The translations under genes were made by a program, and so were the position numbers. The notes under the pieces were generated by a model that made no database searches, had not been told where the DNA came from, and saw only the letters and a list, made by a program, of their open reading frames with translations. 64,000 nt of DNA, taken from positions 16,460,501 through 16,524,500 of the forward strand of contig NC_133559.1 in NCBI RefSeq assembly GCF_048773025.1, given 5' to 3'. The stretch is from Camelus bactrianus. Lineage: Eukaryota > Chordata > Mammalia > Artiodactyla > Camelidae. The first letter of the stretch is position 1. Every line of letters begins with the position of its first letter. Shown in pieces: positions 43,291 through 56,437 of the stretch.

Positions 43291-45119
43291 AGGTGTCAAG
43301 GCCCACGTCACCCGCAGTGCAGCCCCTGCTTCTGGAGACCAGCAGGGATTGGTGTGCAATGACAATGAAGCTGTTTTACATTGGCACAGCGCTTTGCCGC
43401 AGTGCTCCTCAGCTCTGCATTTGGGGCATGAATTGGGACCGAGAAGAGGTGCTGTTCCCCTTCCCTCCTCAGGCACAGCTCAGCTCAGCCACTTCTTGAG
43501 GGACATGAGAAGTCACTCGCCCACTGGGCTGGCCGCAGAGACAGCGGGAGTTTTCTGAGCAGAGGCCACCTGGGCTGTCCGCAGCAAGTGTCCCGCTGGG
43601 GCTGGGGGTGGAAGGACTTCAGTACTAGCTTGGCCTGAGGGTGGGCCTGGCAGGGCTGTGTGCAGCAGCGGAATCAGAGGTGGGCGCCCCGGGTCCCTGC
43701 GAGCACAGCCCTCCACGTCCACCTCCCTTGTGCTCTGGCCCAGAGGTCAGCGACCCCTGCAATTTTGTTTTCTTCTTGTTTCTCTGAGAGTAACTTGGTC
43801 TCAGGAGTCTGATTCCTTTACCTCTAGTCATCAGACAGATACCACTTGCCCACCCTGCCGTCTTCCCTCCCTCTGTTTTCTGCCTTCCCTGTGCGCTGCC
43901 TATTGTCATGGGGGCTCTACCTCGGTCGCAGGGATAGCCAGGGCTTCTCCTGGCTCTCAGGAGCCCCTTCCTCATCCCGTCCCCTCAGGGAGCCCAGAGG
44001 ACAGAGTGGGGGTCCTGGAGGAGGAGGAGGTGGTGCCTGGAGCCCGCTGACTGGAGCATCCTGAGATCATGTCCTGCGTCCCACATTTGCCACTTCGGGA
44101 AAACAGAGGCAAGCAAGGGTCTGAGTGCTGGAGGGAAGACATCCTTGCCTGAGCAGATCTGCAGGTGGGCACGCACGGTGCACAGTGAGGGGTGGGGGTC
44201 AGGGACCCGAGGGTGGCATGGGTGGACCTGCCCCTTCCTGCCTGCCACTCCTCACCAGACATCACTGGGTGGGAGCCCTAGAGCTAACAGAATGATTTAC
44301 AGTTCAGCAGCTGCACTTGCAGAAGCTCAGTCCTGGCCTTGGATTGCTGGCAACTCAAGGAAATGATCTGTTTATACATCTGCCTCTCCGGTGAGCTCCC
44401 GGGGTCAAGGCCCCCGTCTTACTCCTCCTGCAGTGCTGGCTGGTGCATGGACGGCTGAGTGCCAGCCTCCAGTCGGGGAGGATTCCCTGCCTGGCATGGC
44501 TTCCTTGATGGTTGAAACCCGGGTGGAGTGGGGAGCAGGAGGGGCAGAGCTCAGGAAGCGCTCTTTCCATTCCGCCGCCAGCCCCAAGTCCCCACAGACC
44601 CTTTGGATGGGATATAACTATTTCCCACCAAGAACAATATGAATTTTGCTCTCTGCTTCCCTCTGGCTGAGTTCTGGAGGAGATCAGTATGGTCATAGGG
44701 TGGGAGTTGGGGAAAGAAGCCACGATGCTAACAGGAAGGTTGAACCACTAGGTCACCAACTGGAAGAAAATGACCAGAGGGCTGGAGTCAGGGGAGGGGC
44801 AGGATTTGTGGTCAGCCACCTACCAGCATGTCCTTCCCCTTGCCTCTTTGTCCACTCTATCCCTCCGACCCCTTCAAGGACACACCCCCATGCTCAGAGG
44901 GGCAGGTAGCCTCAGCTCCACTGCTCCCAAGAGATAGATAACAAGAGAAGAGGCATTGTCAGCTAAAGAAATGAGCAGCATGGAGAAGTCAGTGGAAAGA
45001 AAACCTGTTTTGATCACAGCAAGAAACTGGTTTGGGTCTTGCATCAACCCCCTCATTTTTCATATGAGAAATCGAATTCAGAAGGGACACAGGACCTGCC
45101 TGAATCACCACAGCTCTTG

Positions 45120-45295
45120 AGAAACAACTCAGGGAGGTGGCAAGTGCCCTGGCCTTGGAGGCTGAAGTGCTGTGGGCCACGGGCAAGTCACTGAACCTCT
45201 CTGAGCATCGTGGGCCAACTCCAGAGGGTTGTGGTGGGGATCACCAGAGATTGCTTGTGCGGAAATACTGTGTAAACTGAAACATAGAAATAAAA
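45120..45295 (+). repeat. MIR SINE fragment
   Basis: 'gtgccctggccttggaggctgaagtg', 'cacgggcaagtcactgaacctctctgagc' and 'gttgtggtggggatcacc' match MIR. Confidence 0.65.
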
Positions 45296-45621
45296 CAGAA
45301 GAGCTCAGTGGCAGAAGTGGGACCAGAGCCCCGGTCTCCCCAGGCTCAGGCCCCGGCCCCCATCCAGCACCCGACCTGAGCTCGGCGGCAGAGCATGCAA
45401 TCCGGCAGGCACACCACCGATGGCGTGCACATCTGTTTCCCACGCTGCAGAGGCCAGTCTCTGCTACCACATCCTTTCTCTCTGGCTTTTGGGACCTGCT
45501 GCCTGCTGAGAGGGTCAGCAGACAAATGCCCTATCCCACCTTGTGAAAGAGCCCTGACCACTAAACGCGGGGCCACTGCCAACCGTTCACACATCTTTGC
45601 GTGAGTGACAAAGAGCCCCTT

Positions 45622-45835
45622 CTACTAACTACTAAATAAAATAGATAACAAGGTCCTACTGCATAGCACAGGGAACTATATTCAATGCCTTGTAATGGCC
45701 TATAATGAAAGAATATGAAAAGGAATATCTATGTATATGTATAGATGACTCACTAGGCTGTACACCAGAAATTAACACAGCATTGTAAATCGACTATACT
45801 TCAATTAAAAAAAAGTCACACATTAAAAAAAGAAG
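45622..45835 (+). mobile_element. LINE-1 3' UTR fragment with A-rich tail
   Basis: 'aaggtcctactgcatagcacagggaactatattc', 'gtaatggcctataatg', 'gctgtacaccagaaatt' and 'cgactatacttcaatt' followed by poly(A). Same L1 lineage as at 1-491. Confidence 0.88.
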
Positions 45836-46109
45836 AAGCATGTTCGTGGAGGCCAGGCCTAGGTAATCACTCTCCTGCAGGTGGGTGCTCCTGGGCCCCC
45901 CTCCGCTGTGAAGGGTGCAGGCAGCTTCTGGGCCCCCTGGGAGCCTCAGCCTGGTGCCTTTATCCACTGTTCATGCTGATAACCACACTTGGTGGTGCTG
46001 ACTAAAGGGATCACTAACCACACGCTGGGAGAGCCGGACCCACCACACTTCCAATGATGCTTGATGGAGTGTCTTCTGGTGACAAGGCAGCAGGGCCAAA
46101 GGGAACAAG

Positions 46110-46290
46110 CACTGAACTGAGTGTTCGAAGATGTGGGTCCTGGTCCTACAATACTATTTTCTAGCCGTGTTCCCTTGAGGAACTCACTTAGTCACCCAGA
46201 GCCTCAGTTTCCTGATCTGTCAAATGGGAATGACAAGCCCTCTCTCAAAGGGTGTGTGGTGAGGCAAAAACAAAGGAGCTTTGTAGAATA
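46110..46290 (+). repeat. MIR SINE
   Basis: 'agagcctcagtttcctgatctgtcaaatgggaatgacaag' preceded by 'ctagccgtgttcccttgaggaactcac'; near full length. Confidence 0.85.
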
Positions 46291-48107
46291 GAAATCAGGA
46301 TATGGCTCCAAGAGATTGTTAGTGTATGTTCTAACAAAATTTTTAAAATAATTTTATTGCTAAGATGACATCATGGTAACACTGAGGCTTTCTTTTCAAA
46401 GTTAGAAAGAGATCCTCTCTGATGGAGCAAACCAGTATTTTCCTTCCTGCATGTGCACGCGTGTTTTTACGCCACATTAGGGAGCATATTCTTGTAGTTC
46501 AAATAGTTCTGGATAAAAACTTGGGGAAGTGAGAATACGGTAAATACAGGGAGGAAGCCTGCCCTGAGGGTCTTTGGGCTCGGCCTCTTCTGAGAGGGCT
46601 GAGGGCAGCAGTTTGCCCCCCTCCCCATTTCATTAGTCCACACCTCATGGAAAGGCAACTTGAAAAGCAGGGTTGAGAAGCACATAATGGATTTGTGAGG
46701 TTTTAATACCCAGCAGCCTACAAAAGACTAATAAAAATCCAGGGCAGGATTTTCCCAAGAGGGATGTGTCACTGTGGAATAAAAATGGAAGAAAGAAAGG
46801 CGAGTTCCTAGGAGGATTTCCCCCCCATCCTCTGTGTTTATAGGCACAGGTTTTGCGTTCTTGTCTGACAGTTTAAAATATCCATGGTGTTAAATCAGCA
46901 CTCCAGTAACAAAAATAAAAGTGCTCCCACGTCGCCTTCTTGGAAAATATGTATTCAAATAGGATGAAATGTTACCACGGGCTTTTGTGTCTGGAAACGG
47001 GGTTAATTAAAGATTTCCTGCCTGCTTTGTGATTAGGTGATGCTCCCATTGAGACGCCAGCAATGCCCTGTCTACTTAACGGGCTCTGTTCATTTTCTTT
47101 CTATTCATCCGGTTTGGTTGTGGAGTTCCATGGAAGTGTGACCCTTTTCAGGGAGCAGAGAAGCAAAATGCTGCTGTTCCCTGAAAGGCTGTGTCTGCCC
47201 GGAAAACCGATACGTCGGAGCTGCGGGGACACAAACCCAGAGTGACAGAGGACAGGGACCTGGGTCCTCTTTCCTGAGATCTGTAAAATGTGCTGTGACT
47301 GTCCCGCAGGAAAGAGGCTGAGGGGCTCCTGGCCGATTGGTTTTCAAAGGGCAAGAGCCCCGCTGCTGAGCAGTGGTGGCTTTGTTGGACCAAAGCCCAG
47401 GGTGGCCCCTCCCAGGCTCCGAGGCTTCCCCACCTCCCCCTTTCTCACAATCTCTTTCCCTGAAACGAAAGAACCGGAGAATCATGATGCATTCGTTCCT
47501 TCAAAAGCAGCTTTAAAAATGCATGAAACCAAGACTGAATGCCACCAAGCCCGGCCTGTGACCCATGCCCAAGCTGAGGTGTTGGGACAGGCAGGCCCAG
47601 CGAGGAAGCCGACCTCTCAGCCAGGGAGGCAGAGCCGGCGTAGCTGCCAAATGCCCCCCATCTCCATCCCCTTTTGCTGACCTCCTGGCCCAAGGAAGGA
47701 ACAGTGGCTGGTTCATCTTTGTGTCCCTCCCAGCACAGAGAAACCCCACAGAAAGCAATCCACGTCCCTCAAGCAAATGCATCGGCACAGGACCGAGGGA
47801 GGAGGGCCACTGGCCTCTTAACTCCAAAGTGATGGCTCCAGGTGCTGCCCTCAGAGCCCTTCCATCTTTTTGCTTCACCTTGCCCTCATTTTACTTAATT
47901 TTTCCTCTCCCTTTTTCTTTTCCCCTCTCCTTCTCTCTTTCCTCCTTTGACATCTCAGAAGGAACTTACATCAAGCAGTTATTAGAGTTTTATGTGTGTT
48001 AAAATAATCAATTTGTTCAATTCACTTGTCACTTTTAAAATAGCAGATTTTATTCTATATTTATAAATTCTGAAATCCTACTTTTTGCATTTCTTCCTTT
48101 AAAAAAA

Positions 48108-48830
48108 AGTTAGACCACCTCACACCTATTAAAATGGCTATTATCAAAAAACAGAAAGTAGTAACTATGAGGATGTCGAGAAATTGGAGCACTTGTGTAC
48201 TACTGGAAATGTCAAATGGTCCAGTTTGGTGATTCCTCAGAAAATTAAAAATAGAACCACCACATGATCCAGCAATCCCACTTCTGGGTATATACCCCAA
48301 AGAATTGAGAGCAGAGTCTCAAAGAGATCGTTGTACGCCCATATTCATAACAGCATTATTCACATTAGCCAAAATGTGTTAGCAACCCAAGTGTTTATCA
48401 ACAGATGGATGGATAAACAAAACGTGGTCTATCCATACAGTGGAACAGTACTCAGTCTCAAAAAGAAAGGAAATCCTGACACATGCTACAACATGAGTGA
48501 ACCTTGAGGACATTGTCTAAGTCAAGAAAGATACACACAAATGGGACCATTACTGTATGATTCCACTTACATGAAGTACCTAGCGAAGTCAAATTCACAG
48601 AGACAGAAAGTAGAATGGTGGTTGCCTGGAGCTGGGGGGGAAGGGAAGCAGGGAGCGTTATGTTTAATGGGTATAGAGTCTCAGTTTTGCAAGATGAAAA
48701 GACTTCTGTGAATGGTCGGTGATGGTGGTTGCACAACATAAACGTACTTGATCCCGCTAAGTGCACACTTAAAAATGGTTCAGGTGATAAATTTAATGTG
48801 TATTTTACCACAATAAGAAGTTGCTGGTGG
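48108..48830 (+). mobile_element. Old LINE-1 (L1M-type) ORF2 end and 3' UTR
   Basis: 'accacctcacacctattaaaatggctattatcaaaaaac', 'gatccagcaatcccacttctgggtatataccc', 'ttatcaacagatggatggataaac', 'cacttacatgaagtacctagc' and 'ggtggttgcctggagctg' are in the order of the L1 ORF2 C-terminal region and 3' UTR. About 720 bases, 5' truncated, with many stops in frame. Sense opposite to CD247. Confidence 0.9.
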
Positions 48831-49764
48831 GGGTGTTGCAGAATTGAGAAGCACGTACTGTTAAAACTGTCTGAGGCATTGAGACTGTCACATTCCGCAT
48901 CTGCAAGGGGGGGAGGAGAGAAAGCAGGGGCTAGCGGGTTAGGAGTCGAGGTGGGTAGGATGCTGGTCCACAGAAAGGCTTAACCCTTGCAGCGCCGAGG
49001 AAAGCAGCGGCCTTTGCCTCTTTTATTCCATAAATAGCTCGTCAGCTCACTGGTACTCACTTTCCTGAGTCCAGCAAGTTCCATTGCTTTCAGAGATAAA
49101 GCTAGGCAACAGCTTGCAAAATTTAGAAGCTGATGTGCACAAAGAAAAAAAACCAAAACATCAAGAAAACAACAGGCTGGTGAGCTCTGTGAAGCCTCTT
49201 ACTAGCAGGGAGGGGAATTTTCCTCTCCCGTCGCGTGGGCTGCTGTCTTCAGCTTCAAATCATCAACAACCCCTGTCCGGGGTTAGCCCCGGGTGGGGGA
49301 CACCCCATCCCCTAAAACCTCCTTCTTGAACTGACAGTTCAATTCGCCCCAAGTGGGAGGTGGGAAACCACGCATCCATCTCACAGGGACCCCTCACGGG
49401 TGGGTGTGAGGAAGGAGGCTGAGCTGGAAGTCTCATCCAGGGACACCCGGCTTGGTGTCAGCCTGGAGCAGCAGGTCCCACAGTTACAGAAGGCTTCGTT
49501 CCCGGGACACCTTGGTGTCAGCTAGGGGCAGAGGGGAAGGTGATGGGGAGTGGTGGGGAGGGGATGAGTGCTTTTTTGGATTCCAAACATATTGTACTTC
49601 TAGGCAGATGAAAATGATTCCCCTGCCATCCTCAAACCTTTCCTGCCTCCTCCTCTGCTTCCATGTTCTTAATGTTTCTTCTCTTTTCTTTCCAGCAGTT
49701 CTCCTTCTCCAGCTTTCCCCTTTCTGCTTCACCAAGTAAGTAACAGCATATTAGAGACAGCTGC

Positions 49765-50005
49765 TACTTAGTTGAGCCCTTTCTCAGTGTCTTTCCTGGA
49801 TTAAGGGCTACAATAGGTTATGTCTTTGGTTCCTCACAATGGCCATAGGACATAGGTGTTACTGCACCCATTTTACAGATAGAGATGCTGAGGCTTAGAG
49901 AGAGGTTAAGTGACATGTCCAAGGTCACACAGCTAGAATATAGCAGAGCAGAGATTTGAACCTTGACGATCAGCCTTCAGAGCCAAGACTTAGCACTGTG
50001 TTGCT
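49765..50005 (-). repeat. MIR SINE, antisense, near full length
   Basis: 'cccattttacagatagagatgctgaggcttagagagaggttaagtgacatgtccaaggtcacacagctag' region plus 'gagatttgaacc' and 'ttagcactgtgttgc' give a near complete reverse MIR. Confidence 0.9.
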
Positions 50006-50269
50006 ATATTTTTTGCAAATTCTCTTCCCTCCTCCTTCTCTCATTCCTCTTCCACATCTTCCTCTATCCCTTCCTTTTCTTAAGGCAGTAGGTCTGATGA
50101 TAAGGGTGTCAGCAGGGAATGGAGAAGTCTGACTGATAGGGAGAGAAAGGAGGCAGCCAGTTTCAAGCTCCGATTATGACATTAATGTAGATTTTGCTCC
50201 TGCCTGCCTTTTCCAAAATGGCTGAGTTCCAGGGCTAGAAGGAACCTTACTGACCATCAGTGTCCAAAC

Positions 50270-50400
50270 CTTCCATCTCGTACAGAGGAAAATAGAATCA
50301 GAGACATCAAGTGACGTTCTTGAGCCCACACAGCTAGTTAGTGGAAGAGCCCAGACCCAGGAGCTGGCCACCTAATTCCAAAACTTTTCCTGTCCTATAG
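50270..50400 (-). repeat. MIR SINE, antisense fragment
   Basis: 'gagacatcaagtgacgttcttgagcccacacagctagttagtggaagagccc' matches reverse MIR core. Confidence 0.7.
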
Positions 50401-51044
50401 GCCTTCTCCATAAGTGAGTGTCTACGAGGCTTACTCATCCAGAATCATCAATTTGTCCAGGAAGCATTTACCAAAAACTTACCCTGGTCAGGCACAGAAT
50501 TAGCAAACTCCCCATCAGAGACGAGGACACCTGAGATGCTGTTAGTTTTGCTGAATCTGTGTCTGCAGGTGCAGCCTCGGGGACCCTGGACCTTCTTCCC
50601 AGGGCTCAGCTGTAGGGGCTGCAAAACAAGAAGATGGCTTGGGGCTCTCCCAGGGCAATCCAGGCTGCGTCTCCCCAGAGTTATGAAGGAGGCAGGACTA
50701 GTGGGGGACTACAGCTGTGTCAGGGGGGACTTGTGGAGGATGGAAAGGGTGTGGGAGGCAGGTGGCTGGTAAATAAAACATGCTTTCTGAAGAGCCCTCT
50801 CTCTGTGTTTATTGTATACAGCCAGTTCCTGGGGCCAGTTCAGCAAAGCCTCTGCCCAGGGATTCGGGATTGGCTTCATCCTTTTGGAAAGGCTCAGGGG
50901 TTCTCCTTCTACGTGGGGAATGGCCTGGTGCTCGGGACATTCTAGAGACTATGCCGGGTTGACTTGATGATTTGGAGTTTAATAAACATGGTGGTTCCTC
51001 TACACCAGGAGGAACAGGACCTTGGGAGAAATCATGTAGCTCCC

Positions 51045-51130
51045 TGGGCTGCATTTTGCCCATCTGTGTTATGGGAGTAATTTCCTCACCGTCGACCTCT
51101 TGGTTCTGCTGTGAGGGTCAGATAAGAAAG
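51045..51130 (+). repeat. MIR SINE fragment
   Basis: 'tgcccatctgtgttatgggagtaatttcctcacc' and 'gctgtgagggtcagataag' match the MIR 3' half. Confidence 0.5.
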
Positions 51131-51714
51131 CGGGTGGGGATGTAGCAACTAGGTAATAACTAGCACTATTCTGAGGCACTTGTGGTCTTGTGGTTGCATC
51201 GTCCTAGTTTTATTTTGCACCATGGCTTTACGCCATCCCTGTCACTGGATTGTTACAAGGATCAGATAAGATGAGGAATCGTGTGTTCCTCAGAGAGCAG
51301 GAGCTTTGCCTTGTATTCTGTATCCCCTATTCTGTATGCCTGGATGCAGAGAAATATTTATTAAAACAATGGGTGTTGAGTGCGAAAGTTTTGCCAAAAA
51401 CAACATGTGTGGGACAGAGGCAATGATCACATCAGATTTTAAAATCCAGTGTACTCACTGGATTTTGAGCTGAAATGAGAGTTAGAGACCTATTCCAGGG
51501 CTTTATCCTAGAAAACTTTGTTCCCTCCCCGTTGGGTTCTTGCATCCCCAGAGCAGTTCAGGGCCCCGCCTTCAGACACTGCGGGGAGGGCAGATCTGGA
51601 GAAGGGGAGGTCTGGTGGCCCAGGTGGACACCTGAAGGAGTTCAGTGGATTTCTCGTGCTCTCTTAGAAGAACTTTCAAAATCCAGTGTGAGAAAAAGTT
51701 CCCATCAGTGACAT

Positions 51715-51955
51715 CATGGCTAGGATTCGGACTTTGGTGTAAGACGGCCCTGGGTTTAAGTCCAGGTTGGCTGCTTACTAGCGGTGCGGTCTGGAATATA
51801 TTACATGACCTCTCTGAGCCTACGTTTCTTCACCTGTAAAACTGGGATATCATGGGATTGTTACCATACAGGTGTTTGAGAGGAGTAATTGCAATGATGG
51901 ATGGGGTGCTCAGCCCCGAGGTGGGCACTGGGTCTGTGTACGGTAAATGATGGAG
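51715..51955 (+). repeat. MIR SINE, near full length
   Basis: 'cctgggtttaagtccaggttggctgcttactagcggtgcgg', 'cctctctgagcctacgtttcttcacctgtaaaactggg' and 'ggagtaattgcaatgatgg' follow MIR. Confidence 0.8.
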
Positions 51956-52003
51956 GTGGGGGCAATTGTGAAACTGCCCCACAGAGTTAACAGAAGCTAA
52001 TAC

Positions 52004-52596
52004 TGATAGAAATTCCTGAACTGGTCTTCCAGAACAACAGAAAGGGAACAGCTTGCTAAAACCCCTTTGCTTGTAAACTGCCTTCCTTGATAAGTTTGCC
52101 TTAATTATTTGTTCTTTCCTTCTTTTTCATTCTCTTTAATTGCATACCTTTCCAGCAGTACAGTTGTTTTACAGGAAACTGGAGCCAGCTCTTTTGCAGT
52201 GCGAGTCGGCTAGGGATGGTTGGGGCCATCGACCCTAAAACTGGGCCTACGCAGTTGTCCGGTGAGTGGCACTTTGACATCAGAAGGCTGGAAAACTCCA
52301 CCCTCAGAGCAGGCTAAGCACCTCCATTTTGAACGTGCAGAAGCATGGAACCAAGACGCACCTGCGCAGAACACCGATTCCCTCACTTTTCCCTGCCTCC
52401 AGTCACCTTTCCCCGCAACTGCGACCACCCTGCTCAGCACATAAACATCCCAACCCCCTCGCCTTCGGGGAAGTGGATCTGAGACTTGTTCTCCCATCTA
52501 CCCGCTTGGCTGCCTTGTGAATCAACTCCTTCTAAGCTGTGAACCTCGGCATCTCAGTGTTTGGCTTGCTGGGCAAACAGAGCTAGCTGGGTAACA
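52004..52596 (+). mobile_element. Solitary class I (ERV1-type) LTR fossil
   Basis: TG...CA-bounded sequence of about 590 bases. The 3' part, 'gatctgagacttgttctcccatctacccgcttggctgcc' followed by 'ctgtgaacctcggcatctcagtgtttggc', has the R/U5 layout of gammaretrovirus-like (ERV1) LTRs of mammals. No internal coding region adjoins it, so it is a solo LTR. It is old and broken. Confidence 0.65.
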
Positions 52597-52799
52597 GTGG
52601 TCACACTGATCCATCCGAGGGAAGAGAGTTGGCTCCTCATTTCATCCTTATCACCTAGCACAGTGCTAGGAATACTGACCTCTGCCCTCACTTGCCCTCA
52701 CTAAATTCCAAGCCCAGCTGCTACACTGACTGCGCTAAAACATAAAACTGGGTCTCTTTTCTGCTCCACGCTCTTGATCTCCATCTCACCTCGCATACA

Positions 52800-53300
52800 A
52801 CGTTCTTCAAGCCCATCCTCAATTGTCACTCTCCTTGCCCCCCCACTGTAACTCAGTACCTCTGGCCTCCCCCTCACTTACTCCACCTCCTTGCAGCCCG
52901 GGGAACTCGCCAGTCTCTGCACTGTCCCTCCCCGCCTCCTGCCAGAGTCCCACTTGGCCTGCTCACTCACTCCCGTCTGGTTTGAATCCTATGTCACTGT
53001 CTCAGCAAGGACATCCCTGAGCATTCTACATAAAATTGTGTCCCTTCCACCACCACCCAGACACTTCCGTGCGCCTTCCCTGTGGTATTTTCCTTCTCAG
53101 CACTTCTCTCTCTCTGAATATATATCTTACTCATTGCCTTGTTTATTACCTGTCTTCACCTTTAAAATATTAGCTCTATGAGGTCTGAGGTTGTTGTTTT
53201 GTTTTGTTGTTTTGTTCGTGTTGTTTCCAAAGCACCCAGAACTGTTCCGGGCATAGAAAAGATGCTCAATAAATATTTGTTAAATGAATAAACAAATGAC
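52800..53300 (+). repeat. L2 LINE 3' end
   Basis: C/T-rich L2 body with 'ccttccctgtggtattttcc', 'attagctctatgaggtctgagg', then 'caaagcacccagaactgttccgggcatagaaaagatgctcaataaatatttgttaaatgaata', the classic L2 3' terminus. Confidence 0.85.
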
Positions 53301-54274
53301 TAGTATTTGTGGTGGGTTTTGTTTTGTATTTGTTTTCTCTACATGGGAAGAATTGTGGAATAAGGCAGAAAATAGTCTAGTAGTGAGTTATTCATCACAG
53401 AACTATCCCCAAAATTCTGGCTTTCCACTCACCAAAGACACTATTGAGTGACAGCTGTGTTAGAAGAGAATTTTGACTTGAGGACCTTGAAGGGACTTCC
53501 AATGTTCTGACTGCTGCATCCGGGATGGGCCTGCATGTGCTGTAGCAGGATCACAGGAGCCCTAAGCACCCCCCACCCCCAGCAGTCACTCCTCCCCTGG
53601 CCAGTACCTGGGCTGCAAGTCTGCTCAGAAGCACCAGCTTGCCACCAAATCCTGGAGCAAAGAGGTTTTGAATTACTTTGGCTTTGAAGCCTGCTCCATC
53701 CTGTGGAGCGTCTGACTCTGTACAGAGTGGAGCAGGGAGTATGAAGAAGGAATCTAAGGAGGAAGCAGCTGGATCTCAGAGGTGCTGGACCCAGAGAGAA
53801 ATCAGCAAGTTCAGCTGACAAGCAGGGCTTCCTGGGTGGGGCTGAGAGGTGAACAAGGGGTGGGAGGAAGAAGGACCACAACCAGGGAGACGAGTGTAAC
53901 TCGGGACCGAGTTGAAGTTTGAGATTCGGGGACTGTTCTTCAATGGGGTCCCTCCATCTCCTGAGAGGTGTCTTTGGATGGATATGTCCACTGTGGTCCT
54001 CTGTCACCATCGTAAATGCCCGAAAGGAATGGTATGAGAAACCCTTCTTGGTCTTGACCACCGTGGCTACAAATGGCCATCAGCTCCACCCTTTGGAGAG
54101 CAGGCCAGGATGGGTGTGATGTGCACCCTGCCACACCTGAACTCTCCATCAGGTGGAGATAGGCCTGGAGTTTAGGAAGCTTCACAAGGAAGGTGAGTAA
54201 TGCAAAGTTTGGGCTCATGAAAGCTCCAAAGGCAAGCCCCGGAAGCAAGGACACTGACCGTGAGGGGAGACCTA

Positions 54275-54670
54275 GCAGGTCTACTGCCAGGAATTTATTC
54301 CAAAGAAATAACCCCCAATGTGGACACAAATTTATGCACAGGAATGTCCACAGCAGCACTGTTCATAATGCATCAAAATGTGAAGTCATTTAATGTCCAA
54401 CAATAGGCAGTGGTGGAATAAATTACAGCAATCTGTGGGCACTAAAATTGATGCAGAGAAATATTTAACAAGAAGGAAAGATGGCCATGATTTATCGTTA
54501 AGTGGGGAAAAAAAAACGTTATAAAACTAAATGCACGTATTCAATCCGGAAGGATGGTCACTGACGTACAAATGAGCCTTGGTGGCAAAAATTTTTTTAC
54601 ATGATTTTTGTTTTCTCTCTGTTCTTTCCTATATTTACTAAGTTTTCCACAATAAGTATACTTTGACCTT
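54275..54670 (+). repeat. Old LINE-1 3' end
   Basis: 'ggaatttattccaaagaaataacccc', 'caggaatgtccacagcagcactgttcataatgc', 'aatgtccaacaataggcagtgg' and 'aaatttttttacatgatttttg' match an old L1M ORF2 end plus 3' UTR. Confidence 0.75.
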
Positions 54671-55869
54671 GTAATCATTAAAATAGGAAAAATGCTGTCT
54701 TTTAAAGCGTATGTATTTTAGTTTCTAAAAGCAGGTAATAAAATCCACCCAGTTTTAAATAGGATGTGGTAGAATGGCTGACTTTCAGGCCATCTTTTGC
54801 TTATTTCTCATTTTCTCTAGTTTTCTAGGGCACGAGAAACTTTCTTGGTGGTAAATTACCACTTTTAGGGGCAGCATCAAATAAATAAGGACGTGAAGAT
54901 TGCAAGTGTTGTTGCTATTTGATATGGAAACAGTACTATTGCCTTGGATAACTATTATCCTAGAATTTAGAGTTAAAATAAGTAGGGATGAGAAAAGAGC
55001 CTGGCAGAGCAGAAAGAGCACTGGGCTGAGTCCATCCTGGGCTGCAGATCGAGAATCACAAACTGTCGACTGGAACAAACTCGGAAATCCGTGTATAAGG
55101 TGCGCCCAACCCCATCCATGACCTGAATTCCACCTACAGCATCTTTCTGGCTCAGCCACCAGCTTCATGGTTCTTCCACCTCCTTTCTCAGGGCCAGTGA
55201 ACTAAAGAGATTAGGACCAAGGGGATCTGCTAGCTTCTTTACCAAGGACAGATTCCATGATGCAGAGGGGAAGGGAGATGTTGCCATAAAAACCTCCTTT
55301 ATCGTTTTACCCAGGGCTGTCCTGGGCAAATATTTTATTGAGGGCCTGGTCCTTTCTCCTTGGTGCCTAGAGTGGACCCTGCTGCAGACGTGTGATGGGT
55401 GCTTGTAGCTTGGCCTTGGGACCCTGGCTGTGGCAGCTCTCTGCCACCACTCCTGTCCTTTAGTCTATCCCCTAGCCCTTGTCAAGGGAGCAGCTTCTGT
55501 GCTGCTCAGATCAGGAGCTGCCTTCCCATCTGCCCATCTGTCCACATTTCTATTCCTCTGTGGCTCAGTGACTTTGGTTGTTTTTCACACCCCAGATCAG
55601 ATCAGCTGCTAAAACCAACAGTGCTTTGGCGTATTTCTACATGAACCCACACCTTTCTAAACTTTTGGTTTAGAATGCTCAGATCCCTCAAGAGTCAGAG
55701 GATCAGGGACATTGGGGTGAGAACAGATGTAGAGGGACTCGAGGGAGCTGGAGACGAGCTCATGCTTCAGGGATCATCAGAAAACCCTTGAGATCGCAGA
55801 TGGACACGGCCACTGGCAGACACTCTATTTGACATTTCTACTTTATCTGTTCAGGTGTTCATTCTTTTT

Positions 55870-56105
55870 TTTTAATTTATAATAACAGAAAACATTTATT
55901 ACAGGGCTATTATGTGCCTAGCTTCATCTTGGCCCTTTACAGACATTATCTTTAATTCTCCCCCAAATTAAGATAGGTAGAGTTACTTCATTTTTCCAAA
56001 GAGCAGTTTCAGAGAGGTTTAGTCACTTGCTCAGGGTCATCTAGCTAGGCAGTGGTAAAGCCAGAATTTTGATTTACATCTGTTTGCCTCATAAATCTAT
56101 GCTCT
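55870..56105 (-). repeat. MIR SINE, antisense, near full length
   Basis: 'ttacagggctattatgtgcctagc', 'ccctttacagacattatctttaattctcccc', 'agtcacttgctcagggtcatctagctaggcagtgg' match reverse MIR. Confidence 0.85.
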
Positions 56106-56437
56106 CCTCACTTTCTGCTGAAACTGACCTCCCTCAATCCCAACACCAATGGAAGACAGGAGGAGGCACTGGCCAACTGTTGATACCCAATGTCGAGTGG
56201 CTGCTTTCCCTGATTCATGGCTGTCGCCCTTGGGAAGAGCCAACCAAAAGCCATACTCACAGGGCAGCCCCAAGGCCGTCACTTCAACTAATGTTGGGGA
56301 AAGCGATTAGCAATGGATCAGTCGCTAGCCTCCCGCGCTGATCAACCTAATGACCAAAATGAAGTCAGACTGGATTGTCCATCAGGACCTAACCCATCAC
56401 TGATTGGTTGATGAACAAAAATTATGACTTCAATCCA

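Larger units (their letters stand above)
39990..48107 (-). other. CD247: CD247 intron 1, mostly unique
   Basis: Apart from the L1, MIR and L1 3' UTR pieces listed, no feature is recognisable. 41090-43095 and 43290-45100 are GC-rich with numerous non-homologous open frames. 46300-48100 is a second transposon-poor stretch (about 1.8 kb). Confidence 0.5.
48831..54274 (-). other. CD247: CD247 intron 1, segment with MIR, L2 and an LTR fossil
   Basis: Between listed repeats, 48830-49760, 50400-51040, 51130-51710 and 53310-54270 contain nothing I can name. A 206-codon minus-strand frame at 53441-54061 has no recognisable protein signature. Confidence 0.5.

Noticed and set aside
53441-54061. 206-codon minus-strand ORF
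   Set aside because: No motif, signal peptide or family resemblance, and no splice context; treated as chance.
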